Source of the DNA: Nematopogon swammerdamellus
Lineage: Eukaryota > Arthropoda > Insecta > Lepidoptera > Adelidae
Reading direction: 5' to 3'
Length of the DNA stretch: 64,000 nucleotides
Assembly: GCA_946902875.1 (NCBI GenBank)
Contig: OX336345.1
Location: 14,849,395 to 14,913,394, forward strand
Positions 1 through 10,935 of this stretch are shown here, one piece after another; positions within the stretch are counted from its first letter, which is position 1, and each line of letters begins with the position of its first letter. Position numbers and translations under genes: made by a program. The notes under the pieces were generated by a model. The model was not told the origin of the DNA. It did no database searches and worked only from the letters and a program-made list of their open reading frames with translations.

Positions 1-59
1 AACCTTCTTCAATGTTAGGAGCAGCAAAGGATTGGGAATTGTTGATGGACACACATGAG

Positions 60-410
60 AAGCATTACCAGATGCCTTCGGAAATCTGTACCACAGCATA
101 AAGACCGCATATACTCATACACAACATCAAACTTAACAAGTACTGCAACTTAGTAGACCGGATTGTGAGAAAGGGATTCAAGACTGATCTCTTTGCTGTG
201 GAAGTCGGAGCAAGAGGACTACCAGCAAAGTCACTCTACAGTCTCTTCAAGAATCTAGGGCTGCCAAGGTCGACGCTAAGCTCATACATGGAGAGAGCTT
301 CGAAAACGTCACTGGAAGCATCCTACAGAATATGGATAGGTAGAGTGAGGGAGGTCGAGAGCGGGACTGGTGGTTTCCCCGCGTCCTAGTCAACGCAGAC
401 TAGCTGACGA
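60..410 (+). pseudogene. LINE reverse-transcriptase C-terminal fragment
   Basis: A frame open from about 165 to 389 reads like the C-terminal part of a non-LTR retrotransposon polyprotein, with a motif of the form FAVEVGARGLPAKSL followed by LGLPRSTLSSYMERASKTSL and a W-x-GR ending. I know this 'EVGARG' block from the C-termini of reverse-transcriptase-like ORFs in invertebrate genomes, but I cannot place it in a clade with confidence. There is no start codon context, no RT core (no F-A/V-DD) and the frame closes at 387-389, so it is a broken remnant. From 410 to 780 I see only AT-rich sequence of repeat type with no coding signal. Confidence 0.5.
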
Positions 411-779
411 GGGCTTGATGCGAGCCGAAACGTGAAGCATGCGCGGGAAATTTAGAGTGGCCACTCGCTAGTCCCGACTTCGATTAATACCCTCCTCTAC
501 TGCCGATGGGCCCGGATATGTTCAGTGAAGCCATCGCAAGCTTAGATCCACACCTTCCCCTTCCCTCGCCTTGCTAGGTAATAGGGTTAAACACGTTCTG
601 ATCCGCACCAATGCAACAAAGAAACGGCTATTAAATACATAAACCCTCGTCGCACAGTTGTGGGCTAATTTAGCCTCATATTATTATTTGTATTTTTTGT
701 CATGTTTAGTTTTTGTTTGTTTTTAGCCTTATTAGGCTAGAAACTGCATCTCTTACCGTGCATGTCGTATAAGCCGACT

Positions 780-1035
780 AAGGGATAAGGACAAGGTGCC
801 GTGTTAAAGGGCGACAGGTTAGCCACCTCTCGCCTTGGCACTGTCCTGTCCATCGAATCATGCAGGAGCCTTCGTGCCTTACTTCCTGATTGATAGTTAT
901 CTTGTCCTAATACATTACTTAACGTGGTGGTCGGTGTTGTGCTGTAATTTACAAGAGTACTTGCAGCACAACACCGATTACTCTTCTTATCCCGATTGTC
1001 GGGGTACAGCGTGTGGTATGTATGTATGTTAGGTT
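780..1035. repeat. Dispersed repeat, copy 1 (partner at 33297-33545)
   Basis: About 240 bp from 'aagggcgacagg-tagccacct' to 'acagcgtgt-gtatgtatgta' recurs with moderate divergence and in the same orientation at 33297-33545. Neither copy has an open frame of note. The element type is unknown. The short piece just upstream (about 742-790, 'gcatctcttaccgtgcatgtcgtataagccgactaaggga') belongs to another dispersed family, also seen at 7575-7655 and 38945-39025. Confidence 0.6.
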
Positions 1036-1260
1036 AGAAATGAGAGCCCCTGAAAATCAGCTTAACTTTTTTGGATAGTGAAACAGCTGAGTGGGCTCCC
1101 TTTTCATCACATGTACCTATATGTTTATTTATATTTGGCTAAATGGTTTTGTGACGAATAAATATTTTTTTTCAAATAGGCTCCGTCTTTTCCATCCGCT
1201 TCAGTGTAAACGGTACAAACAACGAGGAGTACCCGCATCGCACCTTTCAACTTTCGAAGT

Positions 1261-1454
1261 TCAAGTCGGTAGTAATGGTCTCAAGATTGTACTGACCACA
1301 GCGAGCGAGAAGATGAGGAATCCCACTCCGAACGCGAGGGTGGCGTTGTACTTGCGATTGTTGCGGTCGTACTGCGCCTGCCACGAGCCCTTCGGCACCG
1401 GAAGGTCGTCCATGTGCGGGGGCCTGAATCCACCCTCCTGGTGGTAGCGCCGCA
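1261..1454 (-). CDS. Orphan exon, prag01/COX7B-like small mitochondrial protein (tentative)
   Basis: Read on the - strand, a pyrimidine-rich tract ending in 'tttgtcag' (AG at 1456-1455) precedes a frame beginning R-R-Y-H-Q-E-G-G and continuing PPHMDDLPVPKGSWQAQYDR, then a hydrophobic stretch LAFGVGFLIFSLAVV. This order (HxGG, PPxMDDLPVPxGSWQxQYD, one TM helix) matches what I recall of the 'deltamethrin resistance protein prag01' family, a short mitochondrial inner-membrane family related to cytochrome oxidase subunit 7B. The frame runs to a TGA at 1263-1261; alternatively it is cut by a weak donor (GTCAGT at 1296-1291). An upstream exon with a mitochondrial presequence is expected at higher coordinates and was not found. 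It may be a real gene's exon or a stranded fragment; there are no internal stops in the recognisable part. Confidence 0.5.
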
Positions 1455-1991
1455 CTGACAAAGGCACACAAACAATGGACATTAAACAGTTTTTGTCTAG
1501 CTAAAACCAGCTAGACCATGGGTGTTAAAATTTTTTAGGTCATGGTTGATTCGTACGATCTTTTTGGCCGATGTTTCGAACTGGTAATTCCTATTTTACA
1601 TTGCACAGAATATAAATTATCCATAGGATAAAATAGTGAGGTTATGTTTGGTTACATAATTTTGTAATGACTTCTGAAATATATTTATTGTGAATGATAG
1701 TAAAAATAAAAATTATTAAATAGAAATAATATGCTTGGAATAGGATATGAACCCGTAAATATAAAAGCCCACTCTAGAGAAAGTAAAGCTGAGTAAACAA
1801 GTGGAGCTGAGTCAGTAGGTAATTACGAAATTGAAGAAGTACCTGTCTGTGTGAGCAGCCGCGAGACGAGAGGTCGAGTAGCCTGCATTGTTAAACAATT
1901 AGAAATCCAAATTACTGCAAACAACGCAACGCTGATAAAAAATTCCGCCCAATTCCAGCTGATCGATATAATGATAGAAAAAAATGGTACC

Positions 1992-3539
1992 GTGCCTTGC
2001 AGTGTTGCCAACTCAAATTTTGAAATTCTCCTAGATTGACTTCGAAAATCTCCTAAAAATCTCCTAGAAAATTTTCATCCTAAAAAATTCTCCTGTTATT
2101 CAAATTATAAAAATATCACCACCTTTTTAGTGTTCCTTATCCGTACGGGACCATATTACTAAGCCTAGGCCATCTGTCCGTCTGTCTGTTTGTCTTACCT
2201 ATAAAGAGCTGTATCTTGAGCTTAAAGTGCGAGTCGAACTCGCGCACCGAGGGTTCTCTGTCAGTCAGGCAGCATGTAAGCGTCTACTGCTGGACATTCG
2301 CCTTCAATTTTCCTCCAGTCTCTCGGCCTTCAGCGGTACGGACCACTTTTTCCGCCGACATACTTCATGTCGGCGTCCCACCTGGCGGGTGGTTTTCCCA
2401 CACTTCGTTTTCCTGTCCACGGCCGCCAATGGTTACTCCAACGGTCGTCGTCGCTTCGGCTAACGTGCCCAGCCCACTGCCATTTTAGTTTATCCACCTG
2501 GTTTCCAATATCGATTACTTTGGTGCGTCGGGGGATTGCCTCATTTATTACGCATCATTTCGCGTAGCTATACTCCCAGGCCAGCCCAGCATGGCTATTT
2601 CCATCGCTCGCTGAGCAACTTTGGAAACAACTATAGTCAGAGCTCACGTTTCACACCCGTACTAGGAGGACAATATATACGGGTCTGACCTCGGAGCGAA
2701 TTTTAAATTTCCGAGGCAACCCACCTTAATTGAATGCGCGTCAGCGCGAGTTGCCAAAAAAAAAAAAAAAAAAAATTTCGTCCCTCGACCTCCTTAAGGA
2801 TACCTTGTCTACCAAGCAGTATTTGTCCGAGATATACGTACCTACTCTTCCTTTAACCTGTTCGATCACTTCTCCGCCAATAACTATATGTCCTCCCGTC
2901 ATAGCCACGATTGCCATTCTAACCACCACGTAATTCGTCTGTTTTAATTATTTGTTTTTTTTTTTTTTGTCTTATTATTTGATAGGATGTCCGCCAATAA
3001 TAAATAACACAATGCTATTAAAGGGTTGTATCTTTTGTACCGTAATAGGTTTATTAAAGTACTGCGGACTGACGGACAGACTGTCGACGTAGGCGTAGTA
3101 ATACTACTGATTATTACAAAGAATACATGTAAATAACATTGATTGATAACAAAATGTACGTTCGGTTTGGCCCGCCCGGTAGTGTCAGTGTAATCACAGA
3201 GTATCAAGTTATCCTATCCAAAGAGCAAGAAAGTGTACCTTGTTCTTATCAAAAGACAAATCCTATCGTATTGTGTGACTTGAGCAAGTTGGTTGGTTGC
3301 TTCACAGACAGTTCATTCATTGTGTTGTCACCGTAAATACCGACATATTTGTTTGTTCCTAGTAAATATATGTTTTTATTTTAATCCCGAGTTTCTCACT
3401 CCTAAATCTTCTCCTGTAGTGATTTTCTTTCTCCTAAATTTTCTCCTACTCTCCTGACAGGCAAAAAGTTCTCCTAGCACCACTGAAATTCTCCTGAATC
3501 TAGGAGAAAATCTCCTAACATGGCAACACTGGTGCCTTG
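1992..3539. mobile_element. hAT-type nonautonomous transposon, copy 1, with 8-bp target duplication
   Basis: The element spans 2000-3531 (1,532 bp). It starts CAGTGTTGCCAACTC and ends TGGCAACACTG, a terminal inverted repeat of about 11 bp of the hAT type (CAGTG...CACTG). It is flanked on both sides by the identical octamer GTGCCTTG (1992-1999 and 3532-3539), the target-site duplication length expected for hAT. Subterminal regions are crowded with 'tctcctaaa / ctcctag' motifs in both orientations. The interior has no transposase; it carries a piece of an RTE LINE 3' end (- strand) and a fragment of the 'gtccgtctgtctgt' lepidopteran repeat. Movement would therefore depend on a transposase supplied elsewhere. 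Confidence 0.85.
2262..2935 (-). pseudogene. RTE LINE 3' fragment inside hAT copy 1
   Basis: The sequence is the reverse complement of the RTE ORF C-terminus seen better preserved at 34414-35427 (region coding for the 'RPPARWDDDIKYVGGKQWFR' block and its upstream part). It has several frameshifts, an A/T homopolymer near 2757-2775, and is shared with hAT copy 2, so it was part of the hAT family before these copies moved. Confidence 0.7.
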
Positions 3540-3551
3540 GATGGACCTATA

Positions 3552-5155
3552 CAGTGTTGCAAACTCAAATTTTGAAATTCTCCTAGATTGACTTCGAAAA
3601 TCTCCTAAAAATCTCCTAGAAAATTTTCGTCCTCCTAAAAAATTCTCCTGTTCTTCAAATTATAAAAATTTCACCACATTTTTAGTGTTCCTTATACGTA
3701 CGGGAACATTTTACTAAGCCTAGGCCGTCTGTCCGTCCGTCTGTCTATCTTACCTGTAAAGAGCTGTATCTTTTGCACCCTGAAAACCGGTCAAGTGCGA
3801 GTCGAACTCGCGCACCGAGGGTTCTCTGTCAGTCAGTCAGTCGGTCAGCGTGTAAGCGTCTACTGCTGGACATACGCCTTCAATTTTCCTCCAGTCTCTC
3901 GGCCTTCAGCGGTACGGACCACTGCTTTCCGCCGACATACTTCATGTCGGCGTACCACCTGGAGGGTGGTCTCCCACACTCCATTTTCCTGTCCACGGCC
4001 GCCAATGTAGTACATGGTTACTCCAACGGTCGTCGTCCCCTCATTCATTAGTCATTACGCACCATTTCGCCTAGCTATACTCCCATGCTAGCCCAGCATG
4101 GCTAGTTCCATCGCTCGCTGGGCAACTTTTGAAAACAACTTTAGTCAGAGCTCACGTTTCACACCCGTACGTCATAAACGGTAGGACGCGCTGGTCTTAA
4201 TATATACAGGTTAGACCTCCGGGCGAATTTTAAATTTCCGAGGCAGCCCTACTCAGTTGATTTCCTCCCTCGACCTTCTTAAGGAGACCTTGTCTACCAA
4301 GCAGTATTTAACCGAGATATACGTACATACTCTTCCTTCAATATGTTCTATCACTTCTCCGCCAATAATGATTTGTCCCCCCGTCATAACCACGATTGCC
4401 ATTCTAACCACCACGTAATTCGTCTGTTTTAATTATTTGTTTTTTTTTTTTAGTTTTTAACCACACCAAGTTTGACACTTGTACGTATTACCGTTTTTAC
4501 GTTAGAGCAAAACCAAACAAAAAATAATTTTTTTTTAGAAAAAAACGTTTCTTTTATGGGGAAGCCCTTAATTTTTTTTTTCTTATTGTTTAATAGGATG
4601 TCCGCCAATAATAAATAACACATGATCTGTGAAAATCACAACCAGCTACCTATTACGGTACAAAAGATACAGCCGTTAAAGTAGTGCGGACTGACGGACA
4701 GACTATTGACGTAGGCTTAGTAATACTACTTATTATTACAAAGAATACATGTAAATAACATTGATTGATAACAAAGTGTTCGTTCGGTTAGGCCCGCCCG
4801 GTAGTCGCTTGTCGGTCGATCAATGCACGCACACACTCACAGAGTGTCACATTATCCTATCTAAAGAGCAAGAAGGGGAACCTTGCTCTTATTAAAAGAC
4901 AAATCGTATCGTATATTGTGTGACTTGAGAGGTTGGTTGATTCACAAACAGTTCATTCATTGTTTTGTCACCGTACATACCGAAATATTTGTTTGTTACT
5001 TACTAGTAATTATATGTTTCTCACTCCTAAATCTTCTCCTGTAATGATTTTCTTTCTCCTAGATTTTCTCCTACTCTCCTGACAGGCAAAAACTTCTCCT
5101 AACACCGCTGAAATTCTCCTGAATCTAGGAGAAAATCTCCTAACATGGCAACACT
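3552..5155. mobile_element. hAT-type nonautonomous transposon, copy 2
   Basis: This is a second member of the family at 1992-3539, in the same orientation, beginning CAGTGTTGC at 3552 and ending GGCAACACT near 5155. The 8 bp before it are GACCTATA and the sequence just after it contains CCTATA, compatible with an 8-bp target duplication trimmed by about 3 bp at the right end. It is slightly longer than copy 1 because of extra sequence around 4450-4580. Same subterminal 'ctcct' motifs, same captured RTE segment, no transposase. Only 12 bp separate it from the end of copy 1's target duplication. Confidence 0.78.
3830..4425 (-). pseudogene. RTE LINE 3' fragment inside hAT copy 2
   Basis: Counterpart of the captured LINE segment in hAT copy 1, again on the - strand and full of frameshifts. 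Its presence at the same internal place in both copies shows that the LINE piece amplified as part of the DNA transposon. Confidence 0.65.
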
Positions 5156-5532
5156 CCTATATTACTTTACTCTTTGGCCTGGATGCAAGTGTTGCCAAAC
5201 TTTGGACCATAGAATATAATACTATTTTTGACTATAGAGATGCCTGAATTCAGTGGAGGTTTTCCGAATAGCAATAAAAAAAAATTCCCCAATTTTATAC
5301 ACTTGGCTCCCATGACGCCACTAACATTAGAAGACAGACAAAGAAGCATTTAGCATGCTGTTAAAATTAAGAAATACCCGTTTCTTAGAGTTTTTTTTAT
5401 TTTTAACCGACTTCAAAAAAAGGAGGAGGTTCTCAATTCGACTGTATTTATTTATTATTTATTTATTATAAATATTTTTGGAGTCTCTCAAAGTTATGAG
5501 CATAAATACTAATCAGGGAGCATATTTCCATA

Positions 5533-5900
5533 GTCCACTAGGCGAAGTGCACTGATTGGTCGTTCTCAGTTTTGCGGGAAAATTTAAATTTAAAGTTAAA
5601 TAAAAAGTATTTTGCAAAATAAAGTTTTTTTATGTGATTATAAAAAAATAACATTAACCTAATTTTAACACCCTAACCTAGATTAACAAAAAAAAAACAA
5701 AAAAAAAATTGTGGCATTCGAACCCATGATAAAAAAATACAAACCCTACACCATACCACTGATCTACGAAATCACATAAACGACCTAACCGAATATCGGA
5801 TTCACTAGGTTCGCTGGGAGTGCCGGAGGCGGAGCCAGACGAAATTTAAATTTTCCGCCAAACTGGCATCGACCAATCAGCATCATTCGCCTAGTGAATT
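5533..5900. mobile_element. MITE with ~57-bp terminal inverted repeats
   Basis: The left end reads 'ccactaggcgaagtgcactg' and continues through 'attggtcg...gcgggaaaatttaaattt'; the right end is its approximate reverse complement ('aaatttaaattttccgcc ... caatcagcatcattcgcctagtg'). About 57 bp per arm match with scattered differences. The internal 250 bp are AT-rich and noncoding. Superfamily not assigned. The flank 5160-5530 contains an AT-rich stretch with the 'accgacttcaaaaaaaggagg' lepidopteran repeat fragment at 5403-5428. Confidence 0.7.
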
Positions 5901-6263
5901 ATGAATAATGCAATCAGGGACATATATCCGATCCGAATAATAGCAATACTAAACACAGAATGTTAGCCAACCGTATTTTAGTAGTCATTACTATTCTAAA
6001 TAAAGTTGTGTTTATGGAATATTTTATTTTATGCATAGAATGTATTATAATAATACTATTTATTTATTTTCTGCTTATAATGTTTGCATATAATGTTTGT
6101 TGTGCATATATAATTTATTAGCCTGGTTCGTTTAAATATAATTTTTTATAATTTATATAAACCCAATTTCGTAGCGATATAGAAATTACTTAAATAACGG
6201 AGAGATTAAATGGTGTTTACTTCTAGAGAGGTCAGCTAAACTAAACTAAAAAAAATACTCTAG

Positions 6264-6533
6264 AGAGCGTTCCATATAAATCTTCCCTTCGCCGTTGTGT
6301 TGGCTCCACTGTCTATCTGTCAAAACAGCGTTGAGGGTTGCTATGTGTACAGATTAACCCGTAATTATCAGTATTTACCGTATTTATTATACGGTAAATA
6401 CCTATTACATTATTTATTAGGTAATATAATCTTCACAATCTGGCAACAGGAATTTAAGCACTGACAGTGACACTGGCAGTGGAGCCAACATAACGGCGAA
6501 GGGAAGATTTAGTTGGATCACTCTATACCTACT
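6264..6533. mobile_element. MITE with ~50-bp terminal inverted repeats
   Basis: The left end contains 'aatcttcccttcgccgttg' followed by 'tgttggctccactg'; the right end is the reverse complement ('cagtggagccaacataacgg' then 'cgaagggaagattt'). The outer edges (gagcgttccatat / ttggatcactc) match more loosely. No coding capacity. A similar outer motif ('agagcgttccacat') marks the inverted repeat at 49107-49235, which may be a related family. Region 5900-6264 is plain AT-rich DNA. Confidence 0.7.
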
Positions 6534-6606
6534 CTTTGGAAATGAGGATCAACGCGGTTTTTAGTTTTGAATGTAGTATTGAAGTCCATGAAAAATCCAA
6601 AACATT

Positions 6607-7530
6607 GGGTTCATTTGGTTGGTTCGGACGAGTGCTCCATACTTCCACCAATACACTTGGTGACGAGGGTCTGATGATGGAGACAGGAGGTGGACAGTGG
6701 GACTCTTCAACCGTTACTAGTAACTCCCTCGAGTTTGGGCTCATTTGGTTGGTATGGGCGAGTGCTCCATACTTCTACTAATACACTTGGTGACGAGGGT
6801 TTGATGATGGAATCAGGATGTGGGTGGTGGAACTCTTCAACCGTTACTAGTAACTCCTCGACTTTGGACTCATTTGGTAGGTTTGGACGAGTGTCCCATA
6901 CTTCCACCAATACACTTTGTGACGACGGTCTGATGGTGTCAGAAGGTTGACAGTGGAACTCTTCAACCGTTACTAGTAACCCCTTCGTCTAATCAAATGA
7001 GCCCAAACTCGAGGGGGTCACTACTAGTAACGGTTGAAGAGTTCCACTGTCAACCTCCTGACACCATCAGAACGTCGTCACCAAGTGTATTGGTGGAAGT
7101 ATGCGAAACTCGTCCAAACCCACCAAATGAGTCCAAACTCGAGGGGTTACTAGTAATGGTTGAAGAGTTCCACTACCCACCTCCTGATTCCATCATCAGA
7201 CCCTCGTCACCAAGTGTATTAGTAGAAGTATGGGACACTCGTCCAAACCATCCAAATGAGCCCAAACTCGAGGGAGTTACTAGTAAGGGTTGAAGAGTTC
7301 CACTGTCCACGTCCTGACTACATCATCAGACCCTCGTCACCAAGTGTATTGGTGGAAGTATGCAGCACTCGTCCGTACCAACCAAATGAGCCCAAACTCG
7401 AGAGGGTTACTAGTAACGGTTGAAGAGTTCCACTATCCACCTCCTGTCTCCATCATCAGACCCTCGTCACCAAGTGTATTGGTGGAAGTATGGGACACTC
7501 GTCCAAACCCACCAAATGAGTACCAACCCG
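6607..7530. repeat. Mirror-image minisatellite: ~130-bp units, 3 forward then 4 reversed
   Basis: Three units of about 130 bp begin at roughly 6607, 6737 and 6866 in + orientation (key text 'ttcatttggttggt', 'cttccaccaatacacttggt', 'gatgatgga', 'caaccgttactagtaac'). From about 6998 the reverse complement of the same unit repeats four times (starts near 6998, 7128, 7258, 7388). Unit-specific variants are mirrored: the two units next to the centre share 'gatggtgtcag'/'ctgacaccatc' and GACGACG, the next pair share the 'gattccatcatc' variant, and the outermost pair share 'gtctccatcatc'. The array is therefore a palindrome of ordered units with one extra unit on the right arm. Weak open frames through it shift by one base per unit, so I do not regard it as coding. 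Confidence 0.9.
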
Positions 7531-7539
7531 GGCGGGTTA

Positions 7540-7660
7540 AACCCTACCACCTAGTAATATAATAAGGGAGTCATATCCCTTAGTCGCCTTTTACGACATA
7601 CACGGGGAGAGATGCAGTGGGGCTATTCTTTTAAAGTACCGGCCCCACACCGTAAATCAG
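7540..7660 (-). repeat. Dispersed repeat fragment (family also at 38945-39025)
   Basis: The text from 'aagggagtcatatccctta' to 'gcagtggggctattctttt' and 'ccggccccacac' is the reverse complement of 38945-39025, where the same family precedes a tRNA-derived SINE. A further piece lies at 46785-46825. Likely the remains of a SINE or MITE. Confidence 0.5.
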
Positions 7661-7721
7661 TTTCTCTGGCATTTTGATAGACGTATTTGTACATTTCGGC
7701 ACAATGCAATATTTATACTAT

Positions 7722-7975
7722 TTAAACCGGCCAAATGCGAGTCGAAATTGCTCGGTTTCTTCTATGGGAACTTCTGTGAATATTTTACTTTTTCTTATTT
7801 TTATTATTTGTTGTTATATCGGCCATAATAACACATATTCTGTGAAAATGTCAACTGGCTACCTATTACGGTTCAAGAGATACAGCCCTCGACGAATGAG
7901 TACGCCTTGGCTGGCTAGCGCTAGCGCGCGGGTCTGGGATAGAGTGACGTCACGCGTAGCCGCGGCGCACTGAGT
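7722..7975 (+). mobile_element. Lepidopteran 'aaccggccaagtgcgagtcg' element, fragment
   Basis: It begins 'aaaccggccaaatgcgagtcg' and contains the conserved inner blocks 'ttgttatatcggccataata', 'ttctgtgaaaatgtcaact' and 'ctacctattacggttcaaga-gatacagccct'. The usual 3' end (cagacggacagac... cggaaccct) is missing. Other copies in this window: 23208-23415, 24876-25312, 38299-38690 (reverse), and a tail at 13920-14035. Confidence 0.65.
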
Positions 7976-8699
7976 TTTAGCGGCAGAAGCGGCTTAAGTT
8001 TATTGATAATATCTCCGTAACTAATGGTCCGATTTGGATAATTCAAAAAGATATGCCATTCTTATGCCATGAAGAACAACGTGGATATTGCTATTGAATT
8101 TGCTGTTACTTTACCGATCCTCATTGGAGGTACAGATCGTTCACATTTATTTTACCTCTGACACATGTCAGTGTATCTTCCGCTAGGTTGGCACTTCTTG
8201 CTGTCACTAGTACTACGGTCCTAAAAAGGGTTACTTGCTATTAAATTTAACCCGTAGTAGTGGAAATTATGAATAAGTACCTGTTGCACTTGTAGTGATA
8301 AGTGATAAGTCACCTTTGCGCACTCCTGCATTTCTTGTTTCTTGTCGTGTACTGTTCTTCTTTCAATTTGTGTGCAATAAAGCGTTTCTATCTATTCTAT
8401 CCTAAAAATATATTCAAATATTTCGTACACGAAAATAGTCCGAACCAATTATGGCAACACAAAGCTCAGGTTAGCCAACTTGATGGCTAGAGGTAAAATA
8501 ACTGTGAACGGTCTGTAAATTGGATGTAAATATTATGGACATGACTTCCTTTTTCATTTAGGTATGTTTTTATCGGAATTGTTTTGTGATTGTGCATTAA
8601 AAACTTTCCTTCTTTGTTGTCCAATAGAAACGTCTAAAGTTTTTAAGATTTCAGAAGCTTTTAAAGAAATACAAGCGAGTACCTACCCACATAGCTACA

Positions 8700-9410
8700 G
8701 ACTGCTACAGAATGCTGGAAGACGTTTATAAAGCGTTGATAAAGGTGGGTCTGAAGATGAACCGGGACAAAACCAAGGTCATGGCGACCGTAACGGGAGG
8801 ACAATTCTTTATTGACGGAGAAGTAATTGAACAGGTTGAAGAGTAGTTACGTATTGCTAAATTCGCCCTCATGAGGTTTAACCTACCTACAGCAAAATTT
8901 TAAGACCCGTTTATGTCGTTGCCGTTTATATGACCAGTGCGTCCTCCCGGTTTTGACATACCTATGCGTGTGAAACTAGGACTCTGACGGACGCTGTTAT
9001 CCAAAGGTTGAAAGTTGCTCAGCGAGTAATGGAGCGAGCCACGCTGGGAATTCGCTACGTGATGTTGTGTAAGGAGGCAATTCGTTGATTCGATTCATCA
9101 AAGTAGGTACATAGTCGATATTGGACACCGGGTGGCTAAGCTCAAGTGGCACCGGGCTGGGTAAGTCAACCGAAGAGACGGCGAACGATGCATGGAGTAA
9201 CCGTGTCCTACACTGGCTGACGTCGGTGGACAGCAAACGGAGTGTGGGAAGACCACCCGCCAGGTGGGACTACGACATCAAGTATGTCGGCGGAAAACAG
9301 TGGTTCCGTACTGCTGAAGGCCGGGAGGGCTGGAGAAAGATTGGAGAGGCGTATATCCAGCAGTGGACGCATACACGCTGACTGACTGACTAACATGGTT
9401 GATGATGGTT
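8700..9410 (+). pseudogene. RTE-type LINE 3' fragment
   Basis: The decayed frame resembles the C-terminal half of the RTE ORF at 34414-35427: text for 'KVGLKMNRDKTKVMAT', 'IDGEVIEQVEE' and, near the end, 'RSVGRPPARWDYDIKYVGGK'. It ends with 'gtatatccagcagtggac' followed by 'ctgactgactgac', the characteristic 3' end. Multiple frameshifts, an internal deletion around 8850-8940 and stop codons show it is dead. Region 7976-8700 is AT-rich with no recognisable gene. Confidence 0.8.
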
Positions 9411-9540
9411 GGTTACCTTTCCTTTCCAAGCTAGTTTCCAAGGCAGTGACGCCCTGTCTCGGAGCGCCTGCGACGGAAAATACGAACTATGTTCAGGTTT
9501 GTTCAGGTTTCGACCTTCATTCAGTGAGGTTGCAGTGAGG

Positions 9541-9608
9541 TGACTGGTGGTATCAATCCGGACGGGTTAAGGCTTACCATAAATAAGGTAAGGGGAAAGG
9601 ACCTAACG
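9541..9608 (-). mobile_element. SINE family 1, internal fragment
   Basis: The text 'ggtatcaatccggacgggtt ... aggtaaggggaaaggaccta' matches the SINE body at 21955-22025 and 45125-45195. Too short to show its ends. The stretches 9610-10380 and 10430-10935 show nothing beyond AT-rich DNA. Confidence 0.5.
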
Positions 9609-10383
9609 TAATAGGTAGGTAAGTACGTGGATTACTATCTGTAATTTAAACGGTAAATAAAAATTGTGCCTACTGTCATCATCATACGATCATACCTAAA
9701 ACATCTACTGTAGGTGTGCTTGGAATTTAGTCTACCAATTAGTTTATTTCATCATTCATGGGTAGTGAATAATTATGCCCTAACACGAATTTGCAGTCAT
9801 CCGCGGCATGCTCGATGTCATTCCGCGCTTTAAATTTATTCCGTTCTTCGTTGTTTGCCATTGAGCTATACGTTGTACTAGAGGATATACTAAGGGCAAG
9901 TACTTTCGCCCCATCGAAGAGAGTTGACTAACAAACTTCCTGTCAGTCGACTCCCGGCGGCCGTCGATGTTAGTCATGTGTACTTCAACGCTTACACAAT
10001 AAACTTCGCGCGAAGCGAGACACTAAATACGGACTGTGCTACAGTGCGAGCGAGAGTTGTAGATTCATGATTATTTTAGGGTTGTCGGTTTCACTAATAT
10101 ATATTTGTGAAACCGACTAAACATTTCTAAAAAATAAGTAATATTTTATGTGTAAGTATCTTAGTACAATTTATTAATGTATTCGTTTATTTACAGATTT
10201 TTATAAATTTATTTATGCACATAATTTATTTATTTATTTTTATTAATTATTATTACCGTGTTGTCACCAGTGATAGTAATAGGTAGGGCTTATTTACCTA
10301 AACTTCGAGGAACAGAGTAAAAAATTGGAGACTTCCTTACGACAATATTTTTTTCCGGTTTAATAATATTCATGATGTTTTAA

Positions 10384-10427
10384 TTTCGCAATTTAAAAAA
10401 AGTGGCCACTTTTTTTAAATCGCGAAA
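10384..10427. repeat. Near-perfect 44-bp palindrome
   Basis: The sequence 'tttcgcaatttaaaaaaagt' + 'ggcc' + 'actttttttaaatcgcgaaa' is symmetric about TGGCCA with no loop and one or two mismatches. It could extrude as a cruciform. No gene is attached to it. Confidence 0.75.
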
Positions 10428-10935
10428 TAAAAAAATATTATCAAAACAATTACTTATAGTTTTTGAGAAAATCGATCTTATCAATAAAATGGCGCCTCTC
10501 TGAGCGTGGCTTTGTGAGTAGAGGTCTTTTTGGCTCAGTCGAATGTACCACTGGTCCCTCGGCACAGCCGTTGACTTACATAAAAAAAATTTTAAGACCC
10601 TTTTTTTTTAATAATGTTCTCATATTTCAATTAATTCAATTTTATTAATTTTTTCCTTACTTGAAACCCCGTTACACCTTACAAGACTCATCACGGTGAG
10701 CATGGCTAATATTATATTAATCTTATGTTTTCCTAAAATAGAAACTTCATCATATGAATGTTTTGTTGGAGGGAATTTGTTGTATCTTTCATTATGAGGA
10801 CGTTGCTATATTGAACAAAAGAAATTACAATCGTTGATTTAAAATAATAAATAAGTAAAAAAAAAACCAACATTTTGCCTCAATCAAACGAAAAATCACT
10901 GTCATTGCACTGACAACCCTATGCGTTCCGCAAAC

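Noticed and set aside
6529..7562. Repeated peptide frames in both strands of the 6.6-7.5 kb array
   Set aside because: The unit length is about 130 bp, not a multiple of three, so each unit shifts frame; similar frames appear on both strands.
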